From an uncultured Collinsella sp. (lineage in GTDB: Bacteria; Actinomycetota; Coriobacteriia; Coriobacteriales; Coriobacteriaceae): DNA of 64,000 nucleotides. A program made the translations under genes and the position numbers. Of this stretch, positions 16,072 through 24,545 are shown piece after piece. The notes under the pieces are model-generated. The model was given only the letters and a program-made list of their open reading frames with translations. It was not told the origin of the DNA and ran no database searches. The stretch lies in assembly GCA_958443265.1 (NCBI GenBank), contig CAUCKA010000005.1, positions 67,814-131,813 on the forward strand, in the 5' to 3' direction. Position 1 is the stretch's first letter; the number at the start of each line of letters is the position of its first letter.

Positions 16072-17067
16072 ATGGGTGTTAACCTCTCCGGCCGTAGCTT
16101 CCTCAAGCTTCTCGACCTCACCACCGAGGAGATCGAGTACCTGCTCAAGCTCTCCAAGAACTTCAAGGACATGAAGCGCGCTGGCGTTCCGCACCGCTAT
16201 CTCGAGGGCAAGAACATCGTTCTGCTCTTCCAGAAGACCTCCACTCGTACCCGCTGCGCCTTCGAGGTCGGCGGCATGGATCTGGGCATGGGCGTCACCT
16301 ACCTCGATCCGGGTTCGTCGCAGATGGGCAAGAAGGAGTCCATCGAGGACACCGCCCGCGTTCTCGGCCGCATGTATGACGGCATCGAGTTCCGCGGCTT
16401 TGCCCAGGACGACGTCGAGGAGCTCGCTGCTAAGTCCGGCGTGCCCGTGTGGAACGGTCTGACCACTGAGTGGCATCCCACCCAGATGCTCGCCGACATC
16501 CTGACCGTCCAGGAGAACTTCAACTACGACATCAAGGGCAAGACCCTCGTCTTCATGGGCGACTGCAAGAACAACGTCGCTCGCTCCCTCATGGTCGTCT
16601 GCTCCAAGCTCGGCATGAACTTCGTGGCCTGCGGCCCCGAGGAGTGCATGCCCGCCGACGACGTCATCGAGGCCTGCAAGCCCATCGCCGAGGCCAACGG
16701 CTGCACCATCAAGCTGACCACCGACGTCAAGGACGGCGTCACCGGTGCCGACGTTATCTACACCGACGTGTGGGTCTCCATGGGCGAGCCCGACGAGGTC
16801 TGGGCCGAGCGCATCGCTCAGCTCACCCCGTATCGTGTTACCTCTGAGGTCATGGCTATGGCCAACCCGGGTGCCATCTTCCTGCACTGCCTGCCCAGCT
16901 TCCACGACACCAACACCACGATTGGCGCAGAGAAGTGCGAGCAGTTCGGCATCACCGAGCAGGAGGTCACCGACGAGGTCTTCGAGAGCCCCGCTTCCAA
17001 GGTCTTCGACGAGGCCGAGAACCGCATGCACACCATCAAGGCTGTCATGTACGCTACGCTCAAGTAA
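16072..17067 (+). CDS. arcB: ornithine carbamoyltransferase (catabolic context)
   Basis: Interconverts citrulline plus phosphate with ornithine plus carbamoyl phosphate. STRTR at 57-61 binds carbamoyl phosphate, and HCLPSFHD near residue 271 carries the catalytic Cys and ornithine ligands. The 331-residue length is normal. The start follows AAAGGAATCGAACC. Catabolic (ArcB) rather than anabolic (ArgF) use is inferred from its place between arcA and the carrier gene; the protein sequence alone does not separate them. No carbamate kinase gene follows in this window. Confidence 0.93.
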   Translation: MGVNLSGRSFLKLLDLTTEEIEYLLKLSKNFKDMKRAGVPHRYLEGKNIVLLFQKTSTRTRCAFEVGGMDLGMGVTYLDPGSSQMGKKESIEDTARVLGRMYDGIEFRGFAQDDVEELAAKSGVPVWNGLTTEWHPTQMLADILTVQENFNYDIKGKTLVFMGDCKNNVARSLMVVCSKLGMNFVACGPEECMPADDVIEACKPIAEANGCTIKLTTDVKDGVTGADVIYTDVWVSMGEPDEVWAERIAQLTPYRVTSEVMAMANPGAIFLHCLPSFHDTNTTIGAEKCEQFGITEQEVTDEVFESPASKVFDEAENRMHTIKAVMYATLK

Positions 17068-17083
17068 GAGCATCTAGCATCTC

Positions 17084-17119
17084 GCTCGGGGTGCATTGCT
17101 GCGCACCCCGAGCGCTTTT
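17084..17119 (+). terminator. terminator after arcB
   Basis: An 11-bp perfect stem GCTCGGGGTGC / GCACCCCGAGC with a short loop is followed by GCTTTTG. Confidence 0.8.
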
Positions 17120-17214
17120 GTCTGGTAAAAATCTCGCACCGAGCGACATGCACGGCACGGAAGAGCCGCTTCGGGTGAGATCAGTAAATGATTTATGAAG
17201 GGGGGATGAGAACT

Positions 17215-18693
17215 ATGACTGAGACCGCTAAGAAAAAGCGCGGTATGCCTTCATCGTTCACCATTCTTCTTGCTCTGCTGGCAATCGTCGCGGTTGTTAC
17301 CGTTATCGTCTCCGGTACGTCCGGTGGCGAGGTTACCGCTGCCCGCCTGAGCGATTTCTGCACCGCCCCGGTCAAGGGCTTCGCTGACGCTCTGCCCGTC
17401 TGCCTCTTCGTTATGATCCTCGGCGGCTTCCTCGGCATGATGACCGAGACCGGCGCCCTGGACAACGGCATTGCCGTTCTGGTGCAGAAGCTTAAGGGCA
17501 ATGAGATCATGCTCATTCCCGTGCTGATGCTCATCTTCTCCCTCGGTGGTACCACCTATGGTATGTGCGAGGAGACCGTTCCCTTCTACGCCCTGCTCGC
17601 CGCTACCATGATGGCTGCTGGCTTCGACCCCATGGTCGGCGCCGCTACCGTCCTGCTCGGCGCTGGCTGCGGCTGCCTCGGCTCCACGGTTAACCCGTTC
17701 GCCGTCGGCGCTGCCGTCGACGCTCTGACCGGTGTTGGCATTGAGGTCAACCAGTCCATCATCATCGGCCTCGGTGCCGTCCTGTGGATTGTTACCACTG
17801 CCATGTCCATCTTCTTCGTCATGAGCTATGCCAAGAAGGTCAAGGCTGACAAGGGTTCCACCATCCTTTCGATGCAGGAGCTCAAGGACGCCGAAGAGGC
17901 TCACGGCAAGGCTGCTTCCGAGGTTAACAAGGAGGTCAAGCTCACCGGTCGTCAGAAGGGTGTTCTGATCGCCTTTGCCTTCACCTTCGTCGTCATGATC
18001 GTCGGCTTCATCCCGCTGGCCGACCTCAACGAGGGCGTCGCCAACTTCTTCGATGCTGGCGCTGTCTATGACGCCGACGGTAACGCCATCGTTCAGGGCT
18101 GGTCTGCCCTGATCACCGGCCTGCCCATTGGCCAGTGGTACTTCGACGAGGCTTCCACCTGGTTCTTCCTCATGGCTATCCTGATCGGTATCATCGGTGG
18201 CCTCTCCGAGAAGCAGATCGTCAACACCTTCATCACCGGCGCTGCCGACATGATGTCCGTTGTCCTCGTCATCGCTCTTGCCCGTGGTATCTCCGTCCTC
18301 ATGGCTAGCACCGGCCTCGACGTCTACGTCCTCGACGCTGCCGCCAATGCTCTGGCTGGCCTGTCCGGCGTGATCTTCGCTCCCATGAGCTTCCTGGTCT
18401 ACTTCGGCCTGTCCTTCCTGATCCCCTCGACCTCCGGTATGGCTACTGTCTCCATGCCCATCATGGGACCGCTGGCTGTTAAGCTCGGCTTCTCGCCCGA
18501 GGTCATGGTCATGATCTTCTCCGCCGCCATCGGCGTCGTGAACCTGTTCACCCCGACCTCCGGCGCCATCATGGGCGGTCTTGCCCTGGCCAAGATCGAG
18601 TGGACGACCTGGCTCAAGTTTGCTCTCAAGCTCATCGTCGCTCTCTCCGTCGTCTGCGCCGTCATCCTGACCATCGCTTGCGTGATGCTCTAA
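17215..18693 (+). CDS. YfcC/ArcD-type membrane carrier, probable arginine/ornithine exchanger
   Basis: A polytopic membrane protein of about 490 residues with many hydrophobic segments, similar to the YfcC family within the ion-transporter superfamily. Conserved glycine-rich segments are GGTTYGMCEETVPFY near 113 and LIPSTSGMATVSMPIMGP near 404. Exchange of arginine for ornithine is inferred from its place after arcA-arcB. Three in-frame ATGs exist (17188, 17206, 17215). The last is preferred because the GGGGGG run at 17200-17205 then lies nine bases upstream. C-rich codons indicate good expression. Confidence 0.85.
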   Translation: MTETAKKKRGMPSSFTILLALLAIVAVVTVIVSGTSGGEVTAARLSDFCTAPVKGFADALPVCLFVMILGGFLGMMTETGALDNGIAVLVQKLKGNEIMLIPVLMLIFSLGGTTYGMCEETVPFYALLAATMMAAGFDPMVGAATVLLGAGCGCLGSTVNPFAVGAAVDALTGVGIEVNQSIIIGLGAVLWIVTTAMSIFFVMSYAKKVKADKGSTILSMQELKDAEEAHGKAASEVNKEVKLTGRQKGVLIAFAFTFVVMIVGFIPLADLNEGVANFFDAGAVYDADGNAIVQGWSALITGLPIGQWYFDEASTWFFLMAILIGIIGGLSEKQIVNTFITGAADMMSVVLVIALARGISVLMASTGLDVYVLDAAANALAGLSGVIFAPMSFLVYFGLSFLIPSTSGMATVSMPIMGPLAVKLGFSPEVMVMIFSAAIGVVNLFTPTSGAIMGGLALAKIEWTTWLKFALKLIVALSVVCAVILTIACVML

Positions 18694-18875
18694 GTACCCT
18701 TTGGGTACCCCACGGAAACCATGACGATCCTGTAAAGGATCACCTGGTCATCGTCTGTCCGGTGGGGTAACCCCACCGGTAGACTCCTACCTTTAGCCTC
18801 CTCCCGTTCCGTGCGCGGGGGGAGGCGCTCTTGTGTTCCGGCGTTTTACCAAACGCCGGAACCACTCGACGCTGC
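18694..18875. other. hairpin-rich gap after the carrier gene
   Basis: No gene. Successive inverted repeats are GTACCC-TTT-GGGTAC (18693-18707), GCCTCCTCCC/GGGGGGAGGC (18796-18826, a likely terminator stem) and the perfect TTCCGGCGTTT-TACC-AAACGCCGGAA (18836-18861). Confidence 0.6.
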
Positions 18876-18972
18876 AAGCCCGCCAGAGCGGCAATCTGAC
18901 GTTCAATCGTCGGGCATGGCCAAAAGGCCTATGCCCTCCTCTTCACGTCACCTTGCTCGCTCTGGCGGGCTT
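18876..18972. repeat. nested inverted repeat, possible divergent family member
   Basis: Outer arms AAGCCCGCCAGAGCG (18876-18890) and its perfect complement (18958-18972) enclose the hairpin GGGCATGGCC-AAAA-GGCC(T)ATGCCC (18912-18936). The layout equals that of copies A-D, but the core lacks CACATTAAGTG, so membership in the family is uncertain. Confidence 0.6.
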
Positions 18973-19046
18973 TCGCTGACTTATGCTCCACCTGCGACGT
19001 TTCCATTATTGATACAAAGGCCAGGTTTGTTTGAACCAAAAAGGGG

Positions 19047-19115
19047 AAGTTGCGGTGGAATAGTTCCCGTTTGGCCGTCTTGAGGGGTTAAACAGGAGCT
19101 ATTTCATCGCAACTT
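19047..19115. repeat. dispersed stem-loop repeat, second family, copy 1
   Basis: AAGTTGCGGTGGAATA (19047-19062) pairs with TATTTCATCGCAACTT (19100-19115) with two G-T pairs. Both arms and the internal TTTGGCCGT recur at 58255-58322. In both places the left arm is preceded by AAAAAGG. Confidence 0.75.
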
Positions 19116-19222
19116 ATCGATGGCGTGTTTGGTTGGTGCCTGTTGATGGTTTGGGTATCGGGGAGGGCGGGCTCCGTTATAATCGCCTAGAACATTAAAT
19201 GGAAACGGGACGGGAGCCATAC

Positions 19223-20704
19223 ATGCGCCAGGGTTTCGACAACGCGAAGTATATCGAGCTGCAGGCTGCTCACATTAAGGAGCGCATCTCGCAGTTTGGT
19301 GGCAAGCTCTATTTGGAGTTTGGCGGTAAGCTGTTCGATGACTATCATGCGAGCCGCGTGCTACCGGGTTTTGAACCGGACAGCAAGTTCCGCATGCTCA
19401 AGAGCATCGCCGACGATGTCGAGGTTATCATCGCGATCAACGCGAACCACATCGAGAAAAACAAGGCTCGTGGTGACCTTGGTATTACCTATGACGAGGA
19501 TGTGCTGCGCCTGGTTGACCTGTTCCGCGGCAACGGCTTTGCCGTCGCGGCTGTGGTCATCACCCAGTACGCCGGCCAGCCTGCTGCCGATGTGTTCCGC
19601 AACCGCCTGAACGCGCTCGGTATTCCCGCCAAGCTGCACTATCCCATCGAGGGGTATCCGCACGATGTCGATCTGATCGTGTCCGACGATGGCTACGGCA
19701 AGAACGAGTTTGTCGAGACCACGCGTCCACTCGTTGTCGTGACGGCACCCGGCCCTGGCTCGGGCAAGCTTGCCACCTGCCTGTCTCAGCTCTATCACGA
19801 GCACAAGCACGGTACCGCCGCCGGCTATGCCAAATTCGAGACCTTCCCGGTTTGGAATCTGCCCCTTACGCATCCGGTCAATATTGCCTACGAGGCCGCC
19901 ACGGCTGACCTCGACGATGCCAATATCATCGATTCGTTCCACCTTGAGGCCTACAACAAGACCACGGTCAACTACAACCGCGACGTCGAGGCCTTCCCGG
20001 TAGTCCGTGCCCTGATGGAAAAGATCCTGGGCAAGAGCCCCTACCAGAGCCCTACGGACATGGGCGTCAATATGGTTGGCTTTGCCATCACCGATGACGA
20101 TGCCTGCCGCGACGCTTCCAAGATGGAGATCGTCCGCCGCTACTTTACCGCGGTCGAAAATGTGCGCCGTACCGGCGTGGGCGATGAGCAAGTCGACCGT
20201 CTCAAGATTATTATGAAGAAAGCCGGCATCGATAAGAACTACTCACCGGCACGCTCGGCGGCCCTCACCAGGGAGCAGCTGACGGGTGGTCCCGTGGGTG
20301 CCATGGTCATGCCCGATGGCTCCGTGGTGACTGGTAAGACCTCCACGCGCCTGGGCGCCGCAAGTTCGCTCATTATGAACGCCCTCAAGCATGTCTCGGG
20401 CGTCGACCTTGAGCTCGAGGTCATTAGCGATGAGGCGATCGAGCCCATCAGCAAGCTCAAGACGCATTTCCTGGGTAGCAAAAACCCGCGCCTCCACACC
20501 GACGAGACGCTTATGGCGCTGTCGATCACCTCGGCCACGAGTGAGACGGCCGCTCGCGTCCTTTCGGGCCTGGAGCAGTTGCGCGGTTGCGATGCCTTCT
20601 TTAGCGTGATCATCTCGCCGACGGACGAGACGGTACTGCGCAAACTGGGTATCAACGTGTGCTGCGAGCCCAAGTTTGAGCGCCGCGGTTTCTTCCACCG
20701 CTAA
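19223..20704 (+). CDS. DUF1846 (UPF0371) family protein
   Basis: A 493-residue protein that closely matches the DUF1846 family from its first residues (GFDNAKYIELQAAHIKERI, then KLYLEFGGKLFDDYHASRVL). The biochemical function of the family is not established. A VVTAPGPGSGKLATCLSQLY segment resembles a phosphate-binding loop. The ATG at 19223 has GGGAG six bases upstream and starts at the family N-terminus; the earlier ATG at 19199 lacks a ribosome site. It is monocistronic between its own terminator and the repeats upstream. Confidence 0.9.
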   Translation: MRQGFDNAKYIELQAAHIKERISQFGGKLYLEFGGKLFDDYHASRVLPGFEPDSKFRMLKSIADDVEVIIAINANHIEKNKARGDLGITYDEDVLRLVDLFRGNGFAVAAVVITQYAGQPAADVFRNRLNALGIPAKLHYPIEGYPHDVDLIVSDDGYGKNEFVETTRPLVVVTAPGPGSGKLATCLSQLYHEHKHGTAAGYAKFETFPVWNLPLTHPVNIAYEAATADLDDANIIDSFHLEAYNKTTVNYNRDVEAFPVVRALMEKILGKSPYQSPTDMGVNMVGFAITDDDACRDASKMEIVRRYFTAVENVRRTGVGDEQVDRLKIIMKKAGIDKNYSPARSAALTREQLTGGPVGAMVMPDGSVVTGKTSTRLGAASSLIMNALKHVSGVDLELEVISDEAIEPISKLKTHFLGSKNPRLHTDETLMALSITSATSETAARVLSGLEQLRGCDAFFSVIISPTDETVLRKLGINVCCEPKFERRGFFHR

Positions 20705-20738
20705 GTTTGAAGCACCGCGGTAATTGCATTGCATTTTG

Positions 20739-20771
20739 GCCGTATCGGGTTAGCGCCCGGTACGGCTTTTT
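20739..20771 (+). terminator. terminator of the DUF1846 gene
   Basis: GCCGTATCGGG-TTAGCG-CCCGGTACGGC (11 bp, one G-T pair) is followed by TTTTT. Confidence 0.9.
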
Positions 20772-20960
20772 GATCAATAAAGCGCCTATTTCGGCGAAAA
20801 ATAGCCGTTTACCTGCCTAGAAACAATTTGAGCGGTATACAATAACCGTAACTGTTTCATCCTTAGCGGGATGCCGCATGATGGATATTACCTGCCATCG
20901 TGAGGTGTGTCGGTCGCGCACGGCGCGTTAGATGCTCGTGCTCGGTTTGAGGAGGCTGCT

Positions 20961-21299
20961 ATGGCGGGCAAGGGTCGTGCGAGTGTCAACGATATGAAGC
21001 GTGTCGAGGTGCTGGTGTTGATGGAGATCGACCGGCAAACCGAAGACAATGGCGGGCCGTATGGTTTCTCGCGCAAAACGCTTGCCGAGCGCGTGGGGGT
21101 TTCGCCGTATCGTGCCCGCGCCGCAATCGATCGCTTGGATTCCGAAGGCATGATTGATGTCGTCTCGCGTTATAGCGACGACGGCGGTCAGCTTGCAAAT
21201 GGCATTTGCCTCACCGAACGTGGCGAGTGGTATCTTGAGGGCGTCCGTACCGGCATGCTCGTTCAAGAAATGCTTGAGGACGAGGTTGCTGATCGATAG
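20961..21299 (+). CDS. small winged-helix protein
   Basis: A 112-residue protein whose middle reads as a winged helix-turn-helix: FSRKTLAERVGVSPYRARAAI is the recognition part, then LDSEGMIDVVSRY and GICLTERGEWYLEG form the wing and terminal helix. It is probably a DNA-binding regulator, with target unknown. The ATG at 20961 has GGAGG five bases upstream. The gene is followed by a terminator and then pyrG, so joint transcription is unlikely. Confidence 0.75.
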   Translation: MAGKGRASVNDMKRVEVLVLMEIDRQTEDNGGPYGFSRKTLAERVGVSPYRARAAIDRLDSEGMIDVVSRYSDDGGQLANGICLTERGEWYLEGVRTGMLVQEMLEDEVADR

Positions 21300-21323
21300 C
21301 AGCATGTAACCCTTGCCATAGCG

Positions 21324-21353
21324 ACGCCGTCTGGGAAACCGGGCGGCGTTTTG
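21324..21353 (+). terminator. terminator of the winged-helix gene
   Basis: ACGCCGTCTGG-GAAA-CCGGGCGGCGT, an 11-bp stem with two G-T pairs, is followed by TTTG; it stands 25 bases after the stop. Confidence 0.85.
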
Positions 21354-21477
21354 TTTCAAGATTGAGAAATGCAATCGCACGCGAGAAAAATTGCGAACGG
21401 TCCGCGGCGCGAGTATTACAATGAAGACCCGTAAGATGTGGATAAACAACTTCTACGGGAAGCGCAGGTAACTCAAT

Positions 21478-23139
21478 ATGACCAAGCATGTGTTCGTAAC
21501 CGGTGGCGTGGTTTCGTCCCTGGGCAAGGGTATCACCGCGGCCTCGCTGGGCCGTCTGCTCAAGTCGCGTGGCTACAAAGTGACGATGCAGAAGGCCGAC
21601 CCGTATCTGAACGTCGACCCCGGTACCATGAGCCCGTTCCAGCATGGTGAGGTCTTCGTTACCGAGGACGGTTACGAGTCCGACCTGGACCTGGGTCATT
21701 ACGAGCGCTTTATTGATGAGAACCTGACCCGCGATTCCAACTTTACGACTGGTGCCATCTACAAAAGCCTAATCGCCCGTGAGCGTCGCGGCGACTTTTT
21801 GGGCGGTACCGTGCAGGTGATTCCCCACGTCACCAATGCCATTAAGGACAAGTTCCGCCGCATCGAGGAGCAGACCGGCTCCGATGTAGTCATCACCGAG
21901 CTGGGCGGCACGATCGGCGACATCGAGTCCCAACCGTTTGTCGAGGCCATCCGTCAGTACCGCAAGGAGGCCGGCCCCGAGAACGTCTGCTACATCCACG
22001 TGTCGCTCGTTCCCTATATCGCCGCCGCCCACGAGGTCAAGACCAAGCCCACGCAGCATTCCGTCAAGGAGCTCCGCAGCTTTGGCATCCAGCCCGACAT
22101 CATCGTGCTGCGCTCCGACCACCATATCGATGACGCTATCCGCGGAAAGATCGCAAGCTTCTGCGACGTCGACACCGATTGTGTCTTTACCAACGAGGAC
22201 TGCGCGAGCATTTACGATGTTCCGCAGCTGCTTGCCGAGCAGGACTTTGACCTGCGCATTTGCGAGCGCCTGGGTCTGGACCCGCGTGAGCGCGACATGA
22301 GCGAGTGGAACGAGTTCCTGCGCAAACAGAATCACGCCAACCATCACGCCGACAAGGTGAAGATCGCCGTCGTGGGCAAGTACACGCAGCTGCCCGATGC
22401 GTACCTGTCGGTTATCGAGGCCCTGCACCATGCGGGCGTCTTCTACGATCGCCATGTGGACGTCCAGCTAGTCGACGGCGAGAGCCTCGATGAGCAGAAT
22501 GTCTCCGAGGTTCTAGGCGACGCCTCGGGCATCCTGGTCCCCGGCGGCTTTGGCAAGCGCGCCCTGGAGGGCAAGATCCTCGCGGCCGAGTTTGCCCGTG
22601 AGCACAAGATTCCGTATCTGGGCATTTGCCTGGGTATGCAGGTGGCCGTGTGCGAGTTCGCCCGCAATGTCGTCGGCCTTGCCGGCGCCAGCTCCTCCGA
22701 GTTCGATCCGGATGGCCCGTATAGCGTCATCGACCTGATGAGCTCGCAGGAGGACGTGACTGAGAAGGGCGGCACCATGCGTCTGGGTGCCTATCCGTGC
22801 AAGCTTGCTGCCGATACCCTCGCTCGCGAGGCATATGGCGAGGAACTCGTCTACGAGCGTCACCGTCACCGCTTTGAGTTCAACAACGCCTTCCGCGACC
22901 AGCTCGAGGACGCCGGTTTGGTTATCTCGGGTCTGTCGCCTGACGAGCGCCTGGTCGAGATGGTCGAGCTGCCGCGCGACGTGCATCCGTGGTATGTGGC
23001 AACCCAGGCTCATCCCGAGTTCAAGAGCCGTCCGACCAACCCGCAGCCGCTGTTCCGCGAGTTCGTACGCGCTTCGATTGGCCAGCACGAGGGTGTCGAC
23101 CGTCTGCAGGTGACGCCCATGAACCTCGCTACGGACTAA
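21478..23139 (+). CDS. pyrG: CTP synthase
   Basis: Aminates UTP to CTP using glutamine and ATP. The synthase domain begins at residue 1 with KHVFVTGGVVSSLGKGITAA and KADPYLNVDPGTMSPFQHGE. The glutaminase domain has the nucleophile Cys in LGICLGMQ near 383 and the catalytic HPEF near the end. The 553-residue length is normal. Only two bases separate its stop from the GTG start of the recombinase gene, so the two are probably cotranscribed. Confidence 0.97.
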   Translation: MTKHVFVTGGVVSSLGKGITAASLGRLLKSRGYKVTMQKADPYLNVDPGTMSPFQHGEVFVTEDGYESDLDLGHYERFIDENLTRDSNFTTGAIYKSLIARERRGDFLGGTVQVIPHVTNAIKDKFRRIEEQTGSDVVITELGGTIGDIESQPFVEAIRQYRKEAGPENVCYIHVSLVPYIAAAHEVKTKPTQHSVKELRSFGIQPDIIVLRSDHHIDDAIRGKIASFCDVDTDCVFTNEDCASIYDVPQLLAEQDFDLRICERLGLDPRERDMSEWNEFLRKQNHANHHADKVKIAVVGKYTQLPDAYLSVIEALHHAGVFYDRHVDVQLVDGESLDEQNVSEVLGDASGILVPGGFGKRALEGKILAAEFAREHKIPYLGICLGMQVAVCEFARNVVGLAGASSSEFDPDGPYSVIDLMSSQEDVTEKGGTMRLGAYPCKLAADTLAREAYGEELVYERHRHRFEFNNAFRDQLEDAGLVISGLSPDERLVEMVELPRDVHPWYVATQAHPEFKSRPTNPQPLFREFVRASIGQHEGVDRLQVTPMNLATD

Positions 23140-23141
23140 GG

Positions 23142-24083
23142 GTGCCGGCGAATAAGGAACATACCGAAGCTACTCCCTCGTCGCTCGCCGTGGCGGCGGG
23201 GGAGTATCTCGATTACCTCGCGGTCGAGCGGGGCTTGGCGCGCAACACGATTGCGGCCTATCGTCGTGACCTGACGACGTACTGCGCCTATCTGGAACGG
23301 GCGGGTATTGTGTCTTTTGAAGAGGTGACCCGTCAGATCGTGGAGGGCTTTGTCGCCGATCGCCGCGACGGAGGCTATTCCGACGCCTCGGTGGAGCGTG
23401 CGCTTGCTGCCGTGAAGGGCCTGCATGCCTTTTTGGTGCGCGATGGGGCCGTGGCCCAAAACCCGACGGCGGCGTTGCGCCCGCCTAAAAAGGCTGAGCG
23501 TTTGCCGGAGTATCTATCGGTGGAGGATGTCTCGGCACTGCTCGATCAAGACTTTCCCGAGGGCGAGATGGGACTGCGCGACCATGCCATCTTGGAAGTG
23601 CTCTACGGATGCGGTTTGCGTGTGAGTGAGCTGGTTGGGCTCGATGTGGGCGATATCCATATTGACGATGGCTTTGTACTCGTTCGCGGTAAGGGCTCAA
23701 AGGAACGCCTCTCCCCACTGGTGGGAAGCGCGGCGCGAGCTCTGACGCTCTATGTAACTGAGGGACGTTCTCGCTTGGCGGCCCATGCCCGCGGAACCGA
23801 GACCTCGGCGGTCTTTTTAAATAAGAACGGACGTCGCCTGTCGCGCCAGGCCGTGCATGCGATATGCGAGCGGTATGGGCGTCAGGTGGGGCTGGTGGGG
23901 CTCCATCCCCATACCTTGCGCCACTCCTTTGCCACCCACATGCTCGCGGGCGGTGCCGACCTGCGTGTGCTGCAGGAGATTTTGGGCCATGCGGATATTT
24001 CGACCACGCAGGTCTACACGCATGTCGACCGAACGCAACTGACCGAGGTCTATCTGGCGGCGCATCCGCTAGCACATCGCTAG
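23142..24083 (+). CDS. xerD: XerC/XerD-type tyrosine recombinase
   Basis: A site-specific recombinase resolving chromosome dimers at dif. The catalytic residues are visible: Arg in GCGLRVSEL, Lys in GKGSKER, HTLRHSFATH (H-x-x-R), His in LGHADIS and the nucleophile Tyr in TTQVYTHV. The N-terminal SAM-like core-binding domain covers about residues 10-95. The GTG at 23142, two bases after pyrG, gives 313 residues, typical of the family; the open frame continues upstream inside pyrG without similarity. XerD versus XerC cannot be told apart with certainty. Confidence 0.9.
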   Translation: MPANKEHTEATPSSLAVAAGEYLDYLAVERGLARNTIAAYRRDLTTYCAYLERAGIVSFEEVTRQIVEGFVADRRDGGYSDASVERALAAVKGLHAFLVRDGAVAQNPTAALRPPKKAERLPEYLSVEDVSALLDQDFPEGEMGLRDHAILEVLYGCGLRVSELVGLDVGDIHIDDGFVLVRGKGSKERLSPLVGSAARALTLYVTEGRSRLAAHARGTETSAVFLNKNGRRLSRQAVHAICERYGRQVGLVGLHPHTLRHSFATHMLAGGADLRVLQEILGHADISTTQVYTHVDRTQLTEVYLAAHPLAHR

Positions 24084-24117
24084 CACCTCGCTGACCTGCA
24101 TATTTATAAATACTAAA

Positions 24118-24186
24118 GGGGACGGGCCCCAGATTGCCGAGACGCACTTTTGCGCGCATGGGCAATCTGGGGCTCGTCCCATTTTT
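24118..24186 (+). terminator. strong terminator of xerD with nested hairpin loop
   Basis: A 20-bp stem (GGGACGGGCCCCAGATTGCC with its complement at 24161-24180, one G-T pair) encloses CGCACTTTTGCG and is followed by ATTTTT. Its outer-plus-inner layout recalls the inverted-repeat family, but here there is a T-run. Confidence 0.85.
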
Positions 24187-24448
24187 CGCTAGACACCGAC
24201 GCGGCGGTGGGCCGTGTGCACCGTGGGTGGGGGAGTTTGGGGGCGATGTGAACGGCGTGTAAAGGGACGTAAAAATCGCCTCAAGGTCAACTTGAAGGTT
24301 GAGGTTCGCGGGCGTGGTTCTACAGGTGGCATCCCGCCTTTGCTGCAAACACAACATATTGTGTTTTCGAACATATGCTCGGGGGTGTTTTACAACATAT
24401 TGGGGGTGGAATGGTGGGGAGGGGTGGGGGAAGGGGTGGGGAAAGGTG
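24187..24448 (+). promoter_or_regulatory. upstream control region of the dcw cluster
   Basis: No gene. It contains the perfect inverted repeat AAACACAA-CATA-TTGTGTTT (24347-24366), CGAACATATGCTCG (24368-24381, one base from the B. subtilis-type LexA box), a second CAACATATTG (24393-24402) and a G-run cluster (24401-24441). Together they suggest several regulators act on the cluster. Confidence 0.6.
24401..24441 (+). promoter_or_regulatory. TGGGG repeat cluster: candidate MraZ operator and G-quadruplex motif
   Basis: TGGGG occurs at 24401, 24415, 24425 and 24437. The 10-bp step between two of them equals the TGGGN-N5 spacing described for MraZ operators in E. coli. Within 24416-24441 five or more runs of at least four G are separated by only one or two bases, a textbook quadruplex-forming pattern. 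The cluster ends eight bases before the -35 hexamer. Confidence 0.65.
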
Positions 24449-24477
24449 TTGAAAAATGGGGCGGTTCCCCATATTAT
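24449..24477 (+). promoter_or_regulatory. mraZ promoter
   Basis: TTGAAA (24449-24454), 17-bp spacer, TATTAT (24472-24477): a good housekeeping sigma promoter placed about 70 bases before the mraZ start. Confidence 0.75.
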
Positions 24478-24545
24478 TGATGACGTCGACAGGCGGGGTG
24501 GTTCCCCGCGTACGTGCCATCTGAGTAACCGAGGGGAGGGCGCAC

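Noticed and set aside
14650..17073. 807-codon open frame on the minus strand across arcA and arcB (and 502 codons across 11391-12899)
   Set aside because: Product of the extreme C/G third-position bias of the plus-strand genes. The translation is a Val/Asp/Leu/Gly-rich string with no family features, and arcA and arcB are certain.
19199..19222. Earlier ATG for the DUF1846 gene
   Set aside because: No ribosome site, and the family N-terminus begins at the ATG at 19223.
24067..24090. Short tandem CGCTAGCAC repeat at the end of xerD, considered as a dif or attachment site
   Set aside because: Too short and lacks the 28-bp dif-like arm structure; the first unit is coding.
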